From Methanoregula sp. (GTDB taxonomy: Archaea; Halobacteriota; Methanomicrobia; Methanomicrobiales; Methanospirillaceae), in assembly GCA_030653335.1 (NCBI GenBank), contig JAURZP010000219.1:1-14680 (forward strand): a stretch of 14,680 bases of DNA, given 5' to 3'. Below, piece by piece: positions 5,222-13,020 of this stretch. The position numbers and the translations under genes were made by a program. Positions within the stretch are counted from its first letter, which is position 1; each line of letters starts with the position of its first letter. The notes beneath the pieces were generated by a model. The model made no database searches and was not told the DNA's origin. It saw nothing but the letters and a program-made list of their open reading frames with translations.

Positions 5222-5815
5222 ATGGGAAAAAAGGTGATTGGCCTTCTTGGGAGTCCTCTGTCAGAGGGCAATACGGCAAAACTACTTGATAGCGCGCTCA
5301 AAGGGGCAGAGGATGCCGGCTGCACGGTTGAAAAGATTGAAGTTGCCAGCCTTGATTTCCAGAGCTGCATGGAGATGCTTTTTTGTAAAGACCATGACAC
5401 CTGCATCATGGATGACGACATGCAGCAGCTCTACCCAAAATTCAAAGATATGGATGCGCTCATCATCTCCACACCAATCATGACGATGGGAATTCCCGGC
5501 AAACTCAAATCGATGATGGACCGCTTCCAGGTTTTTTTTATGGCCAAGTACATAAGGAAAAAGCCATTCATCTCAAAGGAGCTGAGAGCAAAACGAAAGG
5601 GGTTGTTCATCAGCATCTCGGGTATGAAGATCCCAGAAGTTTTTGTGGGCGCAAAGCTGACAGTCAAGGCATTTTTAAACATCATCGACTGCCAGTACAC
5701 CGATGAGCTGCTGATTAACGATATGGACACGGTCCGTGATGTCATGGCACACCCGGCACTGCTCGAGGCGGCCTACCAGAAGGGGTATGCGCTCGGAAAA
5801 TCGCTCACCGCGTAA
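5222..5815 (+). CDS. Iron-sulfur flavoprotein-like reductase C with altered cluster motif
   Basis: A 197-residue flavodoxin-fold paralogue of the two flavoproteins of the neighbouring minus-strand cluster. The FMN loop is GSPLSEGNT (residues 10-18), and a TPIMTMGIPGKLKSMMDR block matches the SPIY-x-MGI...DR block of the others. The cluster motif aligns without gaps but reads C49-x2-M52-x2-C55-x5-C61: the second of the four cysteines is methionine (codon ATG). It could hold a three-cysteine-ligated cluster, use a non-cysteine fourth ligand, or have lost the cluster. The ATG at 5222 is near the predicted transcription start. It stands alone on the plus strand, divergent from the redox cluster, and ends at a T-rich terminator. 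The redox partner is unknown. Confidence 0.88.
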   Translation: MGKKVIGLLGSPLSEGNTAKLLDSALKGAEDAGCTVEKIEVASLDFQSCMEMLFCKDHDTCIMDDDMQQLYPKFKDMDALIISTPIMTMGIPGKLKSMMDRFQVFFMAKYIRKKPFISKELRAKRKGLFISISGMKIPEVFVGAKLTVKAFLNIIDCQYTDELLINDMDTVRDVMAHPALLEAAYQKGYALGKSLTA

Positions 5816-5850
5816 TTTCCCAGAATAAACCGTTTTTCACAATCACAAAA

Positions 5851-5867
5851 TCCCCTTTTTTTAAAAA
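5851..5867. terminator. Back-to-back T-tract terminator between flavoprotein C and radC
   Basis: CCCC followed by seven T (5856-5862) serves the plus strand. The adjacent A5 (5863-5867) gives T5 on the minus strand for the converging radC gene. Confidence 0.45.
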
Positions 5868-5896
5868 CTTACCGGTTAAATTTACTCTTCGCCCCA

Positions 5897-6568
5897 CTAG
5901 AGCAGTCCACGCTCCTTCATGCTCAGGTAGCCGCTCTTTGTCACAATGATATGATCGATCAGCTGGATGCCGAGCAGCAGTCCCGCCTCCCGGAGCTGTG
6001 TTGTGATCGCAATATCCTGCGGGCTGGGTTCGAGCGAACCCGACGGATGGTTATGCACGCAGATAACGGATGCAGCCCGGTCAGTGATGGCATCCGCATA
6101 GACTTCTCTGGGATGGACAAGGCTGTGGTTGAGGAGCCCTACGGTGATTACCCTGCTGTCAAGCACCTCTCCTGCGCCATTGAGGGTGATACAGATGAAA
6201 TGCTCCTGCCGTTTACCCCGCATTTCTACAATAATGGGGAGCGGGAGAATGTCCTGCGGTTTTGTCACTTTGAAACAGCCATCAGCGGGAGCGCAATAGC
6301 GCCTTCCTATCTCAAAGCACGCCATGATCTGGGCCGCCTTTGACGGGCCGATCCCCATAATGGAGATGAGTTCATCGTACCGGATCGTGCCCTGACGATC
6401 CTTTTTAAGCCCGCAGATCTCTTTTGCAATCTCACGGACATCTTTGTTCCTTGTGCCCCGCCCAAGGATCGATTCGAACAGTTCCTGATCGGTAAGTGAA
6501 GTCACTCCTTTTTTGGCAATCTTCTCGCGTGGCCTGTCCTGCTTAAGGACGTCTTTCATCTTCTTCAT
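5897..6568 (-). CDS. radC: RadC family protein (JAB/MPN-domain, DNA-repair-associated)
   Basis: A 223-residue RadC protein of standard length. The N-terminal half carries the helix-hairpin-helix-like segment IMGIGPSKAAQI (residues 70-81). The C-terminal half is the JAB/MPN metalloprotease-like domain with a full JAMM set: E122 (in QEHF), H172-N-H174-P-S-G, and S182-x2-D185. The family was linked to DNA repair by an old E. coli genetic assignment that is now doubted, and its biochemical role is still unsettled. ATG 6568 is taken; ATG 6559 is an in-frame alternative, and neither has a strong ribosome site. It is convergent with flavoprotein C and divergent from rubrerythrin, with no operon partner. 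Its place in an oxidative-stress island would fit a DNA-damage link, but this is inference. Confidence 0.93.
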   Translation of the reverse strand: MKKMKDVLKQDRPREKIAKKGVTSLTDQELFESILGRGTRNKDVREIAKEICGLKKDRQGTIRYDELISIMGIGPSKAAQIMACFEIGRRYCAPADGCFKVTKPQDILPLPIIVEMRGKRQEHFICITLNGAGEVLDSRVITVGLLNHSLVHPREVYADAITDRAASVICVHNHPSGSLEPSPQDIAITTQLREAGLLLGIQLIDHIIVTKSGYLSMKERGLL

Positions 6569-6675
6569 TTCAAAAAACCCGTAATGCAGGAAATGGCAGA
6601 GTGCGGTGATCCTGTGATGTGTCAGGGGTTCTTTTTTTTTTAAAAGGAAAAACCTTTCTTATTTGTCGCCATGAA

Positions 6676-6713
6676 CGGTCTTTGATTTGCCCCATGAAGA
6701 ATCTTTAAGACCG
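6676..6713. promoter_or_regulatory. Inverted repeat overlapping the rubrerythrin promoter
   Basis: Perfect 7-base arms CGGTCTT (6676-6682) and AAGACCG (6707-6713) flank 24 bases. The right arm overlaps the TATA-like CTTTAAGA at 6703-6710, placed about 24 bases before the rubrerythrin ATG. The geometry fits an operator for a dimeric repressor, possibly redox-responsive, but no regulator gene is nearby. Confidence 0.35.
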
Positions 6714-6729
6714 ATTCCCGCAGTACCCT

Positions 6730-7239
6730 ATGCTCATGGCAACCATTGAGAATGCAAAAGAGGCATTTGCCGGTGAGTCACAGGCAAACCGTAAGTACCA
6801 GGCCTTTTCTGAAAAGGCCGCAGATGAGGGCTTTAAAAATATTGCAACCCTTTACAAGGCAGCTTCTGAAGCAGAAGCAATTCATGCAAAAAAGCTCTTG
6901 AAAGTGCTCTCTGCAATCGAACCGACAGCAAAAAACCTTGTGGCGAGCATTGATGGTGAGACGCATGAGTTCACCCACATGTACCCTGAATTTGTAAAGG
7001 CGGCAGAAGCCGAATGGAGAAGCGATGCGCTGCTTGCGTTTACCCATGCAATGAAAGCCGAGCAGGTGCATGCAAACCTGTACAAGAAGGCACTCGATGC
7101 AGTAAAGGCGGGACACGACATTGGACGGGAAAAGATCTTACTCTGCCCGGTATGCGGGAACATCGAGATCGGCAAAGCGCCCGACAAGTGTCCGATCTGC
7201 GGTGTTTTTGGAAAACAGTTCCGGGAAATCACTCTATAA
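6730..7239 (+). CDS. rbr: Rubrerythrin
   Basis: A 169-residue rubrerythrin, the diiron peroxidase that reduces H2O2 to water in anaerobes. The four-helix ferritin-like domain supplies all expected iron ligands by alignment with the Desulfovibrio protein: E16 (GESQANRKY), E49 and H52 (EAEAIH), E77 and E80, and E111 and H114 (AEQVH). The C-terminal rubredoxin domain has LCPVCGN (C139, C142) and KCPICG (C154, C157). Electrons would enter through this FeS4 centre from a rubredoxin, desulforedoxin or flavoprotein. Two in-frame ATGs, 6730 and 6736, are both possible; the promoter position suggests a leaderless or nearly leaderless message. An inverted repeat overlaps the promoter. The last 11 bases overlap the 3' end of the converging LamG gene. 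Confidence 0.95.
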   Translation: MLMATIENAKEAFAGESQANRKYQAFSEKAADEGFKNIATLYKAASEAEAIHAKKLLKVLSAIEPTAKNLVASIDGETHEFTHMYPEFVKAAEAEWRSDALLAFTHAMKAEQVHANLYKKALDAVKAGHDIGREKILLCPVCGNIEIGKAPDKCPICGVFGKQFREITL

Positions 7240-8563
7240 TATTTTCCTCATCCTTACTGTTTTCATCCCCCCTCTCTTTTTTCCCCGTTTTTCTGCGCCT
7301 GTGAAGCCACACAACAACAACGATCAGGGCGATCAGGGTGGCCCAGGATGCAGAGTATATGATGATTATCGGGTTTGCAAATACGTTCTTTGGAATAAAT
7401 GACTGGGACTGGATCGGTGTTGTGATGCTCTCAAACCGTACGGCAACCCTCGACGGGAACCGGTCTTTCCCGTCAAAGTACCGGATGGTAACTGTGGCAT
7501 TCCCGGATGGAACAACTCCTTCTGATGGTGCGTTGTTGGTATTTGGAAATGCAATTGTCCGGGCAATCCTGCCGTATTCATCGGCAATCTCGATATACCA
7601 GGCATCCGGATTCGCTTTTGCATAGAGATCCCTGGCGCTTACAACAAGTTTTGAACCCGCTGGCAGCGTAACGGACCAGATGCCGTTCTCGGTTTTATCA
7701 GAGAATGAAAGGACCCGTTCAACTGATTCGCCCTCCCCCAACTTCAGAGCCCCCGATGCAGGGTAGCAGTTCGCAGCCGCGACTTCAGTTTTTCCCGTGA
7801 AAGGGGGCGCTGCCAGTTCCTGCGAGCAGCGGAACCGGTCGTCCATCACCTGTCCATAGGTAAGCGCCCGTGGGTAAATCCTCACCTCATCGAGCCCGCC
7901 CTTTAAGTAATCCGAGCATCCCGCATACGTACCATCCCCGGTTCCTGCATCTGCACCGAGTATCACGTAATTGGGGTACTGGTAATGGATCAACCCCGAT
8001 GCATTCTGCTGGTTTCTCAGCACACCATCGAGATAAATCTTTGAGTTCTGACCATCATAGGTTCCTGTGACCTGATGCCACTGGTTCAAAGAGATACCCT
8101 CGTGCTGCACCCGAATTTCCAGGTCCCCATAGCCTTTTAGATTTACAGTCCACCAAAGATCCCCCCCTTCACCAATGCCAAGCCGGTAACCCCCTTCGTT
8201 ATAGGATGAGATCAATGTCTGCGGGCGAAAAGAGTCGGTATAAAACCATGTAGAAACGGTGATTGCCTTGTCCGGGTGGTTGCGGGAAGTATACGGAATT
8301 GCCACATAGCTGCTAACCCCGTTAAACAATATTGCACCCCCGCACCCGCCGTTGTTTATCCGCGATGCGTTATGAAGCGTCCCGCCATTCCCATTCCCTG
8401 AAACATCAAGAACATATGTGCCGCTGCCCTCATTGAAACTGAGGTACAGCAAAGAATCTGTTGAGGGGTCCATCTGCCCAGTTAAAGCTGATGCAGATCC
8501 TGCCATCAGCAGAAGGAACAAACAAAAAAGTGCCGGTAATCCAAATCCCTTTCTACTCCACAT
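7229..8563 (-). CDS. Secreted, membrane-anchored LamG (concanavalin A-like) domain protein
   Basis: The product has 444 residues from ATG 8563, or 447 from ATG 8572; numbering here uses the longer form. A signal peptide occupies residues 8-29 (hydrophobic core, then AGSASALT). A LamG/concanavalin-A-like jelly-roll domain spans roughly 36-236, with the family hallmarks SFNEGSG-x-x-x-DVSGNGN near the start, IYLDGV near 179-184 and GGLDEVRIYPRAL near 225-237. A second beta-rich region (about 260-385) shows no recognised fold. A single transmembrane helix (399-423) follows, then a basic stop-transfer HRRRKTGKK and an acidic tail, so most of the protein faces outside. Such proteins bind sugars or other cell-surface partners; the ligand is unknown. 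It has no operon partner and overlaps the rubrerythrin 3' end by 11 bases. Confidence 0.85.
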   Translation of the reverse strand: MWSRKGFGLPALFCLFLLLMAGSASALTGQMDPSTDSLLYLSFNEGSGTYVLDVSGNGNGGTLHNASRINNGGCGGAILFNGVSSYVAIPYTSRNHPDKAITVSTWFYTDSFRPQTLISSYNEGGYRLGIGEGGDLWWTVNLKGYGDLEIRVQHEGISLNQWHQVTGTYDGQNSKIYLDGVLRNQQNASGLIHYQYPNYVILGADAGTGDGTYAGCSDYLKGGLDEVRIYPRALTYGQVMDDRFRCSQELAAPPFTGKTEVAAANCYPASGALKLGEGESVERVLSFSDKTENGIWSVTLPAGSKLVVSARDLYAKANPDAWYIEIADEYGRIARTIAFPNTNNAPSEGVVPSGNATVTIRYFDGKDRFPSRVAVRFESITTPIQSQSFIPKNVFANPIIIIYSASWATLIALIVVVVWLHRRRKTGKKERGDENSKDEENIIE

Positions 8564-8656
8564 AATGCTCATGGTATGCTATCAGAGGTTTATGGGGCTC
8601 ATGGAAAAAGAATATTGCTATCGGAATGTAAAAGACGGGCTTTTTCATGTCCATAA

Positions 8657-8664
8657 ATTTATAT
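8657..8664 (+). promoter_or_regulatory. TATA box of the Grx/AhpF-like reductase gene
   Basis: TTTATAT centred near 8661 lies 30 bases before ATG 8691, and no ribosome site separates them, so the message is probably leaderless or has a very short leader. The rest of the 8573-8690 gap shows no other gene. Confidence 0.5.
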
Positions 8665-8690
8665 GAAGCCAGCACGTTTCTAAAAAAATA

Positions 8691-9848
8691 ATGACCAAAG
8701 TCACTGTCTACTCCACTCAAAACTGCCCATATTGCCGGATGGCAAAGGCCTTTTTAGAAAAGCACAATGTCCAGTACGAGAGCCACGATGTCGGTAATGA
8801 TACTGTTGCTGCACAGAAGATGATCGAACTTTCCGGTCAGCGCGGGGTGCCGGTTATCCTGATTGATGATGAGGTGATTGTCGGCTTTGATTCAGAGCGC
8901 CTTAATGAACTCTTCGGAGACCCCATGAGAGGTGAGAATTATGATGTGGTGATTGTCGGGGCCGGCCCTGCCGGACTCACTGCGGGGGTCTACTGTGCGA
9001 GAAAGATGCTCAATACGATCATCATCAGCGAAAATATCGGGGGACAGGCGCTGGAATCGTGGGCGATCGAGAACTACATGGGCTACCGGATGATCTCCGG
9101 TGAAGACTTAATGAAAAAGTTTGAAGAGCAGGTCAGGACTCTCAATATCCGGCTCGAAATCGATAAAGTGACTTCAATTACAAAGGATGATGGACTTTTT
9201 AACCTCAGCACAGTTTCCGGAAACACATTAAAGGCAAAGGCAGTCATCCTCACGCAGGGTAACCGGCCGAGAAAATTAGGTGTGGCAAACGAAGAGCAGT
9301 ATCTTGGGCGCGGGCTCTCGATCTGCTCTACCTGCGACGGTCCGCTCTATAAAGGAAAGCAGGTTGCTGTGGTAGGCGGGGGCAACTCTGCGCTACAGAC
9401 GGCAGTCGAGATGAGCGATATTGCTAAGTCCGTCGGCCTGATTGTGCGCAGCACGATACGGGCTGATCCTGTGTACATTGAAAAGCTCAAAGAAAAAAAG
9501 AACATCACTGTGTACACGGGCTCTCATGTCTCTGCCCTGCAAGGCGATAAGTTCCTCTCGGGCATAACAATCAAGGATGAGCAGGGAAAAGAGCAGACGA
9601 TAAGTCTTGACGGGGTTTTTATTGAGATCGGCTGGCTGCCCAACACCGATATGGTGGAAAATCTCGTGCAGCTCAACGAGAAAAAAGAGATCATCGTAGA
9701 CATCAATGGTCACACCAGCATCCCCGGCATATATGCTGCAGGAGATGTGACTTCGGTGAAGAGCAAACAGATCGTCATTGCATCAGGCGACGGGGCAAAG
9801 GCGGCGCTCGAAGCGTTTGAGTATATCCTGAAATCACCGTTTGCGTAA
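8691..9848 (+). CDS. Glutaredoxin-AhpF/thioredoxin-reductase-like fusion flavoprotein
   Basis: A 385-residue fusion of two redox modules. Residues 1-75 form a glutaredoxin/NrdH-like domain with active-site CPYC (12-15) and the cis-proline GVPVILID (52-59). After a short linker, residues 84-382 form an FAD-dependent disulfide reductase: FAD motif GAGPAG (90-95), redox-active CSTC (212-215), nucleotide motif GGGNSA (229-234) and the second FAD motif AAGDVTS (349-355). The segments IEIGWLPNT and KQIVIASGDGAKA resemble AhpF more than classical thioredoxin reductase. The HRRxxxR motif that grips the NADPH 2'-phosphate is replaced by VRSTIR (252-257), so NADH or another donor is plausible. Electrons would flow from FAD to CSTC to the fused CPYC and then to a thiol partner such as the nearby peroxiredoxin. 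T9 follows the stop. Single-gene unit. Confidence 0.92.
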   Translation: MTKVTVYSTQNCPYCRMAKAFLEKHNVQYESHDVGNDTVAAQKMIELSGQRGVPVILIDDEVIVGFDSERLNELFGDPMRGENYDVVIVGAGPAGLTAGVYCARKMLNTIIISENIGGQALESWAIENYMGYRMISGEDLMKKFEEQVRTLNIRLEIDKVTSITKDDGLFNLSTVSGNTLKAKAVILTQGNRPRKLGVANEEQYLGRGLSICSTCDGPLYKGKQVAVVGGGNSALQTAVEMSDIAKSVGLIVRSTIRADPVYIEKLKEKKNITVYTGSHVSALQGDKFLSGITIKDEQGKEQTISLDGVFIEIGWLPNTDMVENLVQLNEKKEIIVDINGHTSIPGIYAAGDVTSVKSKQIVIASGDGAKAALEAFEYILKSPFA

Positions 9849-9849
9849 A

Positions 9850-9858
9850 TTTTTTTTT
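9850..9858 (+). terminator. T9 terminator after the Grx/AhpF-like gene
   Basis: A run of nine T begins two bases after the stop codon. A small hairpin (CCTGA/TCAGG, 9876-9889) lies in the same short convergent gap and could serve either strand. Confidence 0.5.
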
Positions 9859-9900
9859 GGAACGTTTGGCCCCGTCCTGATCCTTCAGGTTTCCGGACGA

Positions 9901-11376
9901 TTACATTGCCATTGGAGTGCCCTTCAACCGGTCCTTCTCCTTATACCCTTCGAGCAGCACCGTTGAAATGTTCTTGACTGGCTTATCGGTATGCCCTGCG
10001 ATGTGGAACTCGCAGAACGGGCAGGAGGTAATCACGATTTCTGCCCCCGTCTTTTTGATCTCTTCGCCCCTGCGGTTGCCAAGCGCCGCTGCCTCCTCCG
10101 GGTTTCCCGAGCGGACTCCTCCACCCGAACCGCAGCAGATCGATGGCATCTCAACGATATCGACGACATGCCGGATCAGGTTCCGGGGCAGATCCTTAAT
10201 TCCCTGTCCTCGCATGAGATGACAGGGATCGTGATAGGTTGCTTTGATGGGCAGGCGTGAAGGAGGCTCGATTCCGTACTTTGTTAAGACTTCTGAGATA
10301 TCCATGATCTTAAACGATGTTTTGTAATCGTTTTTGAGCGTTGAACCACACCCTGCGCACATGGTCATGACTGTATCTAAACCCCGGAACCGGAACGCAT
10401 CCATATTTCGTTTTTTCAGCGTATCGAGAAATGCCAGTTGTCCTGTCCGTATGAGCGGAGAACCGCAGCAGACCTGTTCCCGTGGGATGATGACCTTGAT
10501 ACCATTTCTTTTGAGCACCTCGATTGCATCCAGTGCGGTTCCTGGCAGGCGCACGCTGTACATGCAGCCGACAAAGAACCCGATGGTTGCCCGTACCGGG
10601 CCCGACGGCTCGATCACGTCAGTATCACGGAGCTCTGCAAACGTTGGTCCCGTCCGGGCAACCGATCGCCCGGTATCCCTGACAAGAACCGCGACTTCCT
10701 GGTGTCTGGGCAGAGTAAAGCCCCGCTGGTTGGCCTGCGCCCGGAGTTTCTCGATCGCCTTTGATGGGATCTCGATCTCTTTTGGGCAGACTTTCCAGCA
10801 GGCCTGGCATGTGGTGCAGTTGAACAACCCGTCCCTGATTGCATCTGTGATCCGGTCCCCGCTGTCACGCGGGTCAAGGGCAAGACGCATCTGTTGCCGC
10901 ATTGCGGTTGGGCCGAGAAACTTTGTCACGTCAACCGCAGGACAGACCGAGACGCAGGCGAGACATTCGATGCAGTCCTTTAAAGGCTTTATTGCATCGA
11001 TCTCGGATTTCCCCGGGAGCTTTATCCTTGCATGTTCAACCGGCTGGAGGAATGCGATCGCCTCTAACGTGGGCAGTAGATCGACTGTGAGATCCTTTTT
11101 CACCGGCAGGTTGATGGGCTCAATGGTGATTGCGTCTTTTGCCTCTTCCATGCAGGCGAGTACTGGTTCCCCGTTGACGCGGACCGCACAGCTCCCGCAC
11201 TGGCCTGAGGCGCAGGAATATCGGAATGAGAGGGATGGATCGAGCGTATCATGAATCACGTGGAGCACATTCAGGACGCGGGCACCGTCATTGACTTTCA
11301 CGGTGTAACTCTCAAAATGTGCAGCCTCATCCTTATCCGGGTTGAACCTTTTGATCCGGACGGTCAGTTCCTTCAT
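9901..11376 (-). CDS. tfrB: Thiol:fumarate reductase subunit B (iron-sulfur / HdrB-like)
   Basis: A 491-residue protein matching methanogen TfrB, the subunit of the enzyme that reduces fumarate while oxidising CoM-SH and CoB-SH to the heterodisulfide. Its N-terminal half is succinate-dehydrogenase-B-like: [2Fe-2S] cysteines C55, C60, C63 and C75, then two ferredoxin-type clusters C135/C138/C141/C145 and C187/C190/C193/C197. Its C-terminal half has two CCG domains as in HdrB: C271, CC 303-304, C340/C343; and C385, CC 414-415, C452/C455. These ligate the non-cubane clusters where the thiols react. ATG 11376 overlaps the tfrA stop by four bases (ATGA), giving translational coupling. The frame extends to 11679 within tfrA, but that part is unrelated to the family and is not translated in my view. 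The enzyme is cytoplasmic. Confidence 0.95.
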   Translation of the reverse strand: MKELTVRIKRFNPDKDEAAHFESYTVKVNDGARVLNVLHVIHDTLDPSLSFRYSCASGQCGSCAVRVNGEPVLACMEEAKDAITIEPINLPVKKDLTVDLLPTLEAIAFLQPVEHARIKLPGKSEIDAIKPLKDCIECLACVSVCPAVDVTKFLGPTAMRQQMRLALDPRDSGDRITDAIRDGLFNCTTCQACWKVCPKEIEIPSKAIEKLRAQANQRGFTLPRHQEVAVLVRDTGRSVARTGPTFAELRDTDVIEPSGPVRATIGFFVGCMYSVRLPGTALDAIEVLKRNGIKVIIPREQVCCGSPLIRTGQLAFLDTLKKRNMDAFRFRGLDTVMTMCAGCGSTLKNDYKTSFKIMDISEVLTKYGIEPPSRLPIKATYHDPCHLMRGQGIKDLPRNLIRHVVDIVEMPSICCGSGGGVRSGNPEEAAALGNRRGEEIKKTGAEIVITSCPFCEFHIAGHTDKPVKNISTVLLEGYKEKDRLKGTPMAM

Positions 11377-13001
11377 GCGCCCGCGTCCTTTCGTTCGACA
11401 CCTTTGCGGGACTGTGAAATATACGTATGACCAAACGGTGAGTGTTGGGCATCGTACGGTTGTTGCACATCCCTGCGCACATGGGCGCCCCGTGACTCCT
11501 CGCGGATGAGTGCGCTGCGGCAGATCAGGGATGCGGTCAGGTACATATTCTGGAGTATGCAGCACTCCGCAAGGTTCTGAGGAGAACCTGCCTTTATCTT
11601 TATCGAGGAGAGATGAGCGATGGTCTTTAAGGTATTCTGCAGATCGGCAGCAGTGCGGAATATGCCGGCCCCCTTCCACATCGCCTTCTGGAGCTGCACC
11701 CGCACTTTGGCCGGGTTCTCTTCCCCCTCAAGGAACGCTTCAAGCCGGTCCTGTTGCCACTCCACCTGCATCAGGTCAATGGTCTTCTCACGTTTTCTCG
11801 TCTTGCCTGCGGTCTCTCCGGCACGGCGCCCAAATACCTGAGTCTCAGCAAGCGCATTGCCGCCAAGCCGGTTTGCCCCATGTACACCTCCTGAAACCTC
11901 TCCGCAGGCAAAGAGCCCGGGCAGTGTGGTCCGGCAATCCGGTGTGATCCGTAACCCCCCCATTATGTGGTGCGCGGTGGGGGCAACTTCCATGGGCTGG
12001 ACTCTTATGTCCACTCCGAATTTGAGGAACTGTTCGAGCATCACGGGCAGGCGGCTCTCGATCTGCTCTTTAGGTAGATGGGTGACATCGAGAAAAACAC
12101 CGCCGTTTTTCGTTCCACGGCCGCTCATGACCTCGGTGGCAATCGCCCGTGCAACTACATCCCGGGTGGAGAGTTCCATGCGCTCTGGATCGTACTGCTT
12201 CATGAACCGTTCACCGATGCTGTTTATGAGTAATCCGCCTTCGCCGCGGACTGCTTCCGTCACGAGCCTCCCGCGGGCATCGTACGGGAAGACTGCGCCG
12301 GTCGGGTGGAACTGGACCATTTCCATATCGATCAGTTCAGCACCCGCCCGGTACCCGATCGCATACCCGTCACCAGTGCCGCTCGATGAATTGGTGGAGA
12401 TGTCATAGACTTTTGTCCCGCCTCCGGTGGCAAGGATGGTGCTGTCGGCTTTCAGCAGGACAAACCTTCCTTTCTCATCCAGTGCCATTGCTCCGCACAC
12501 AGTCTCACCGTCCAACAGCAGGTCAATCACCGTATATTCCTGCATCAGCGAAACCTTCGTTCCGTCAAGCCGCTCGACAAGAGTGGTCATCATCTCATGT
12601 CCGGTCCGGTCACCCGCATAACAGGTGCGCGGGAACCGCTGGCCCCCAAATGGGCGCTGCGCGATCTCATCAGTATCGGTGACATCGAAGACCGCGCCCC
12701 ATTTCACGAGATCTCCCATTCGTAAAGGGGCCTCTTTTGTAAGAATCTGAACGAGTTCGGGATCATTGAGATATGCCCCGCCCTTGAGAGTATCTTCCAT
12801 GTGGACCCCGCAGGAATCCGTTTCCCGCATGACCGCATTGTACCCGCCTTCTGCCATCGTGGTGCACCCGCCTTTTCCCACAATGGTCTTTGACACCAGC
12901 ACTGTATCGCCGTGCTGCGAAGCTTCTATGGCCGCCCGAACGCCTGCTCCGCCGCTCCCGATCACCAGCACATGGCAGTCCACCACGTCATCTGCAAGCA
13001 T
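11373..13001 (-). CDS. tfrA: Thiol:fumarate reductase subunit A (flavoprotein)
   Basis: A 542-residue flavoprotein of the fumarate reductase/succinate dehydrogenase A family, the fumarate-reducing subunit that pairs with TfrB. FAD motif GSGGAG is at 15-20. The dicarboxylate site is visible as HPTG (232-235), STRD with the catalytic arginine R280 (278-281), and PTAHH near 341-345. The second flavin-binding block is PGLFACGEVSGGVHGANRLGG (361-381). At the position where membrane SDH/FRD carries the histidine that bonds FAD covalently, this protein reads KGGCTTMAEGG, so FAD should be non-covalent, as known for soluble TfrA. In methanogens the enzyme makes succinate for the reductive branch leading to 2-oxoglutarate. 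ATG 13001 lies 59 bases from the divergent aspartate kinase start. It overlaps tfrB by four bases. Confidence 0.95.
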   Translation of the reverse strand: MLADDVVDCHVLVIGSGGAGVRAAIEASQHGDTVLVSKTIVGKGGCTTMAEGGYNAVMRETDSCGVHMEDTLKGGAYLNDPELVQILTKEAPLRMGDLVKWGAVFDVTDTDEIAQRPFGGQRFPRTCYAGDRTGHEMMTTLVERLDGTKVSLMQEYTVIDLLLDGETVCGAMALDEKGRFVLLKADSTILATGGGTKVYDISTNSSSGTGDGYAIGYRAGAELIDMEMVQFHPTGAVFPYDARGRLVTEAVRGEGGLLINSIGERFMKQYDPERMELSTRDVVARAIATEVMSGRGTKNGGVFLDVTHLPKEQIESRLPVMLEQFLKFGVDIRVQPMEVAPTAHHIMGGLRITPDCRTTLPGLFACGEVSGGVHGANRLGGNALAETQVFGRRAGETAGKTRKREKTIDLMQVEWQQDRLEAFLEGEENPAKVRVQLQKAMWKGAGIFRTAADLQNTLKTIAHLSSIKIKAGSPQNLAECCILQNMYLTASLICRSALIREESRGAHVRRDVQQPYDAQHSPFGHTYISQSRKGVERKDAGA

Positions 13002-13020
13002 CTTATTATTCTGTGCGTCG

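Noticed and set aside
6601..6660. T10 tract and A/T-rich stretch between radC and rubrerythrin
   Set aside because: Considered as an origin or regulatory element. There are no repeated boxes and no nearby replication genes, so it is better explained as upstream promoter sequence of radC.
9876..9889. Small hairpin CCTGA-TCCT-TCAGG in the gap between the reductase fusion and tfrB
   Set aside because: The stem is only five pairs and is not followed by a T run on the tfrB side; possibly part of a terminator but too weak to call on its own.
10334..11254. Long plus-strand open frame of 306 codons
   Set aside because: Antisense shadow of tfrB, created by GC-rich codons; low-complexity Ser/Arg-rich product with no family resemblance.
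11377..11679. N-terminal extension of TfrB reaching into tfrA
   Set aside because: The 101 extra codons lie wholly in the tfrA coding region and resemble nothing in the TfrB family; the ATGA overlap start at 11376 gives the expected length.
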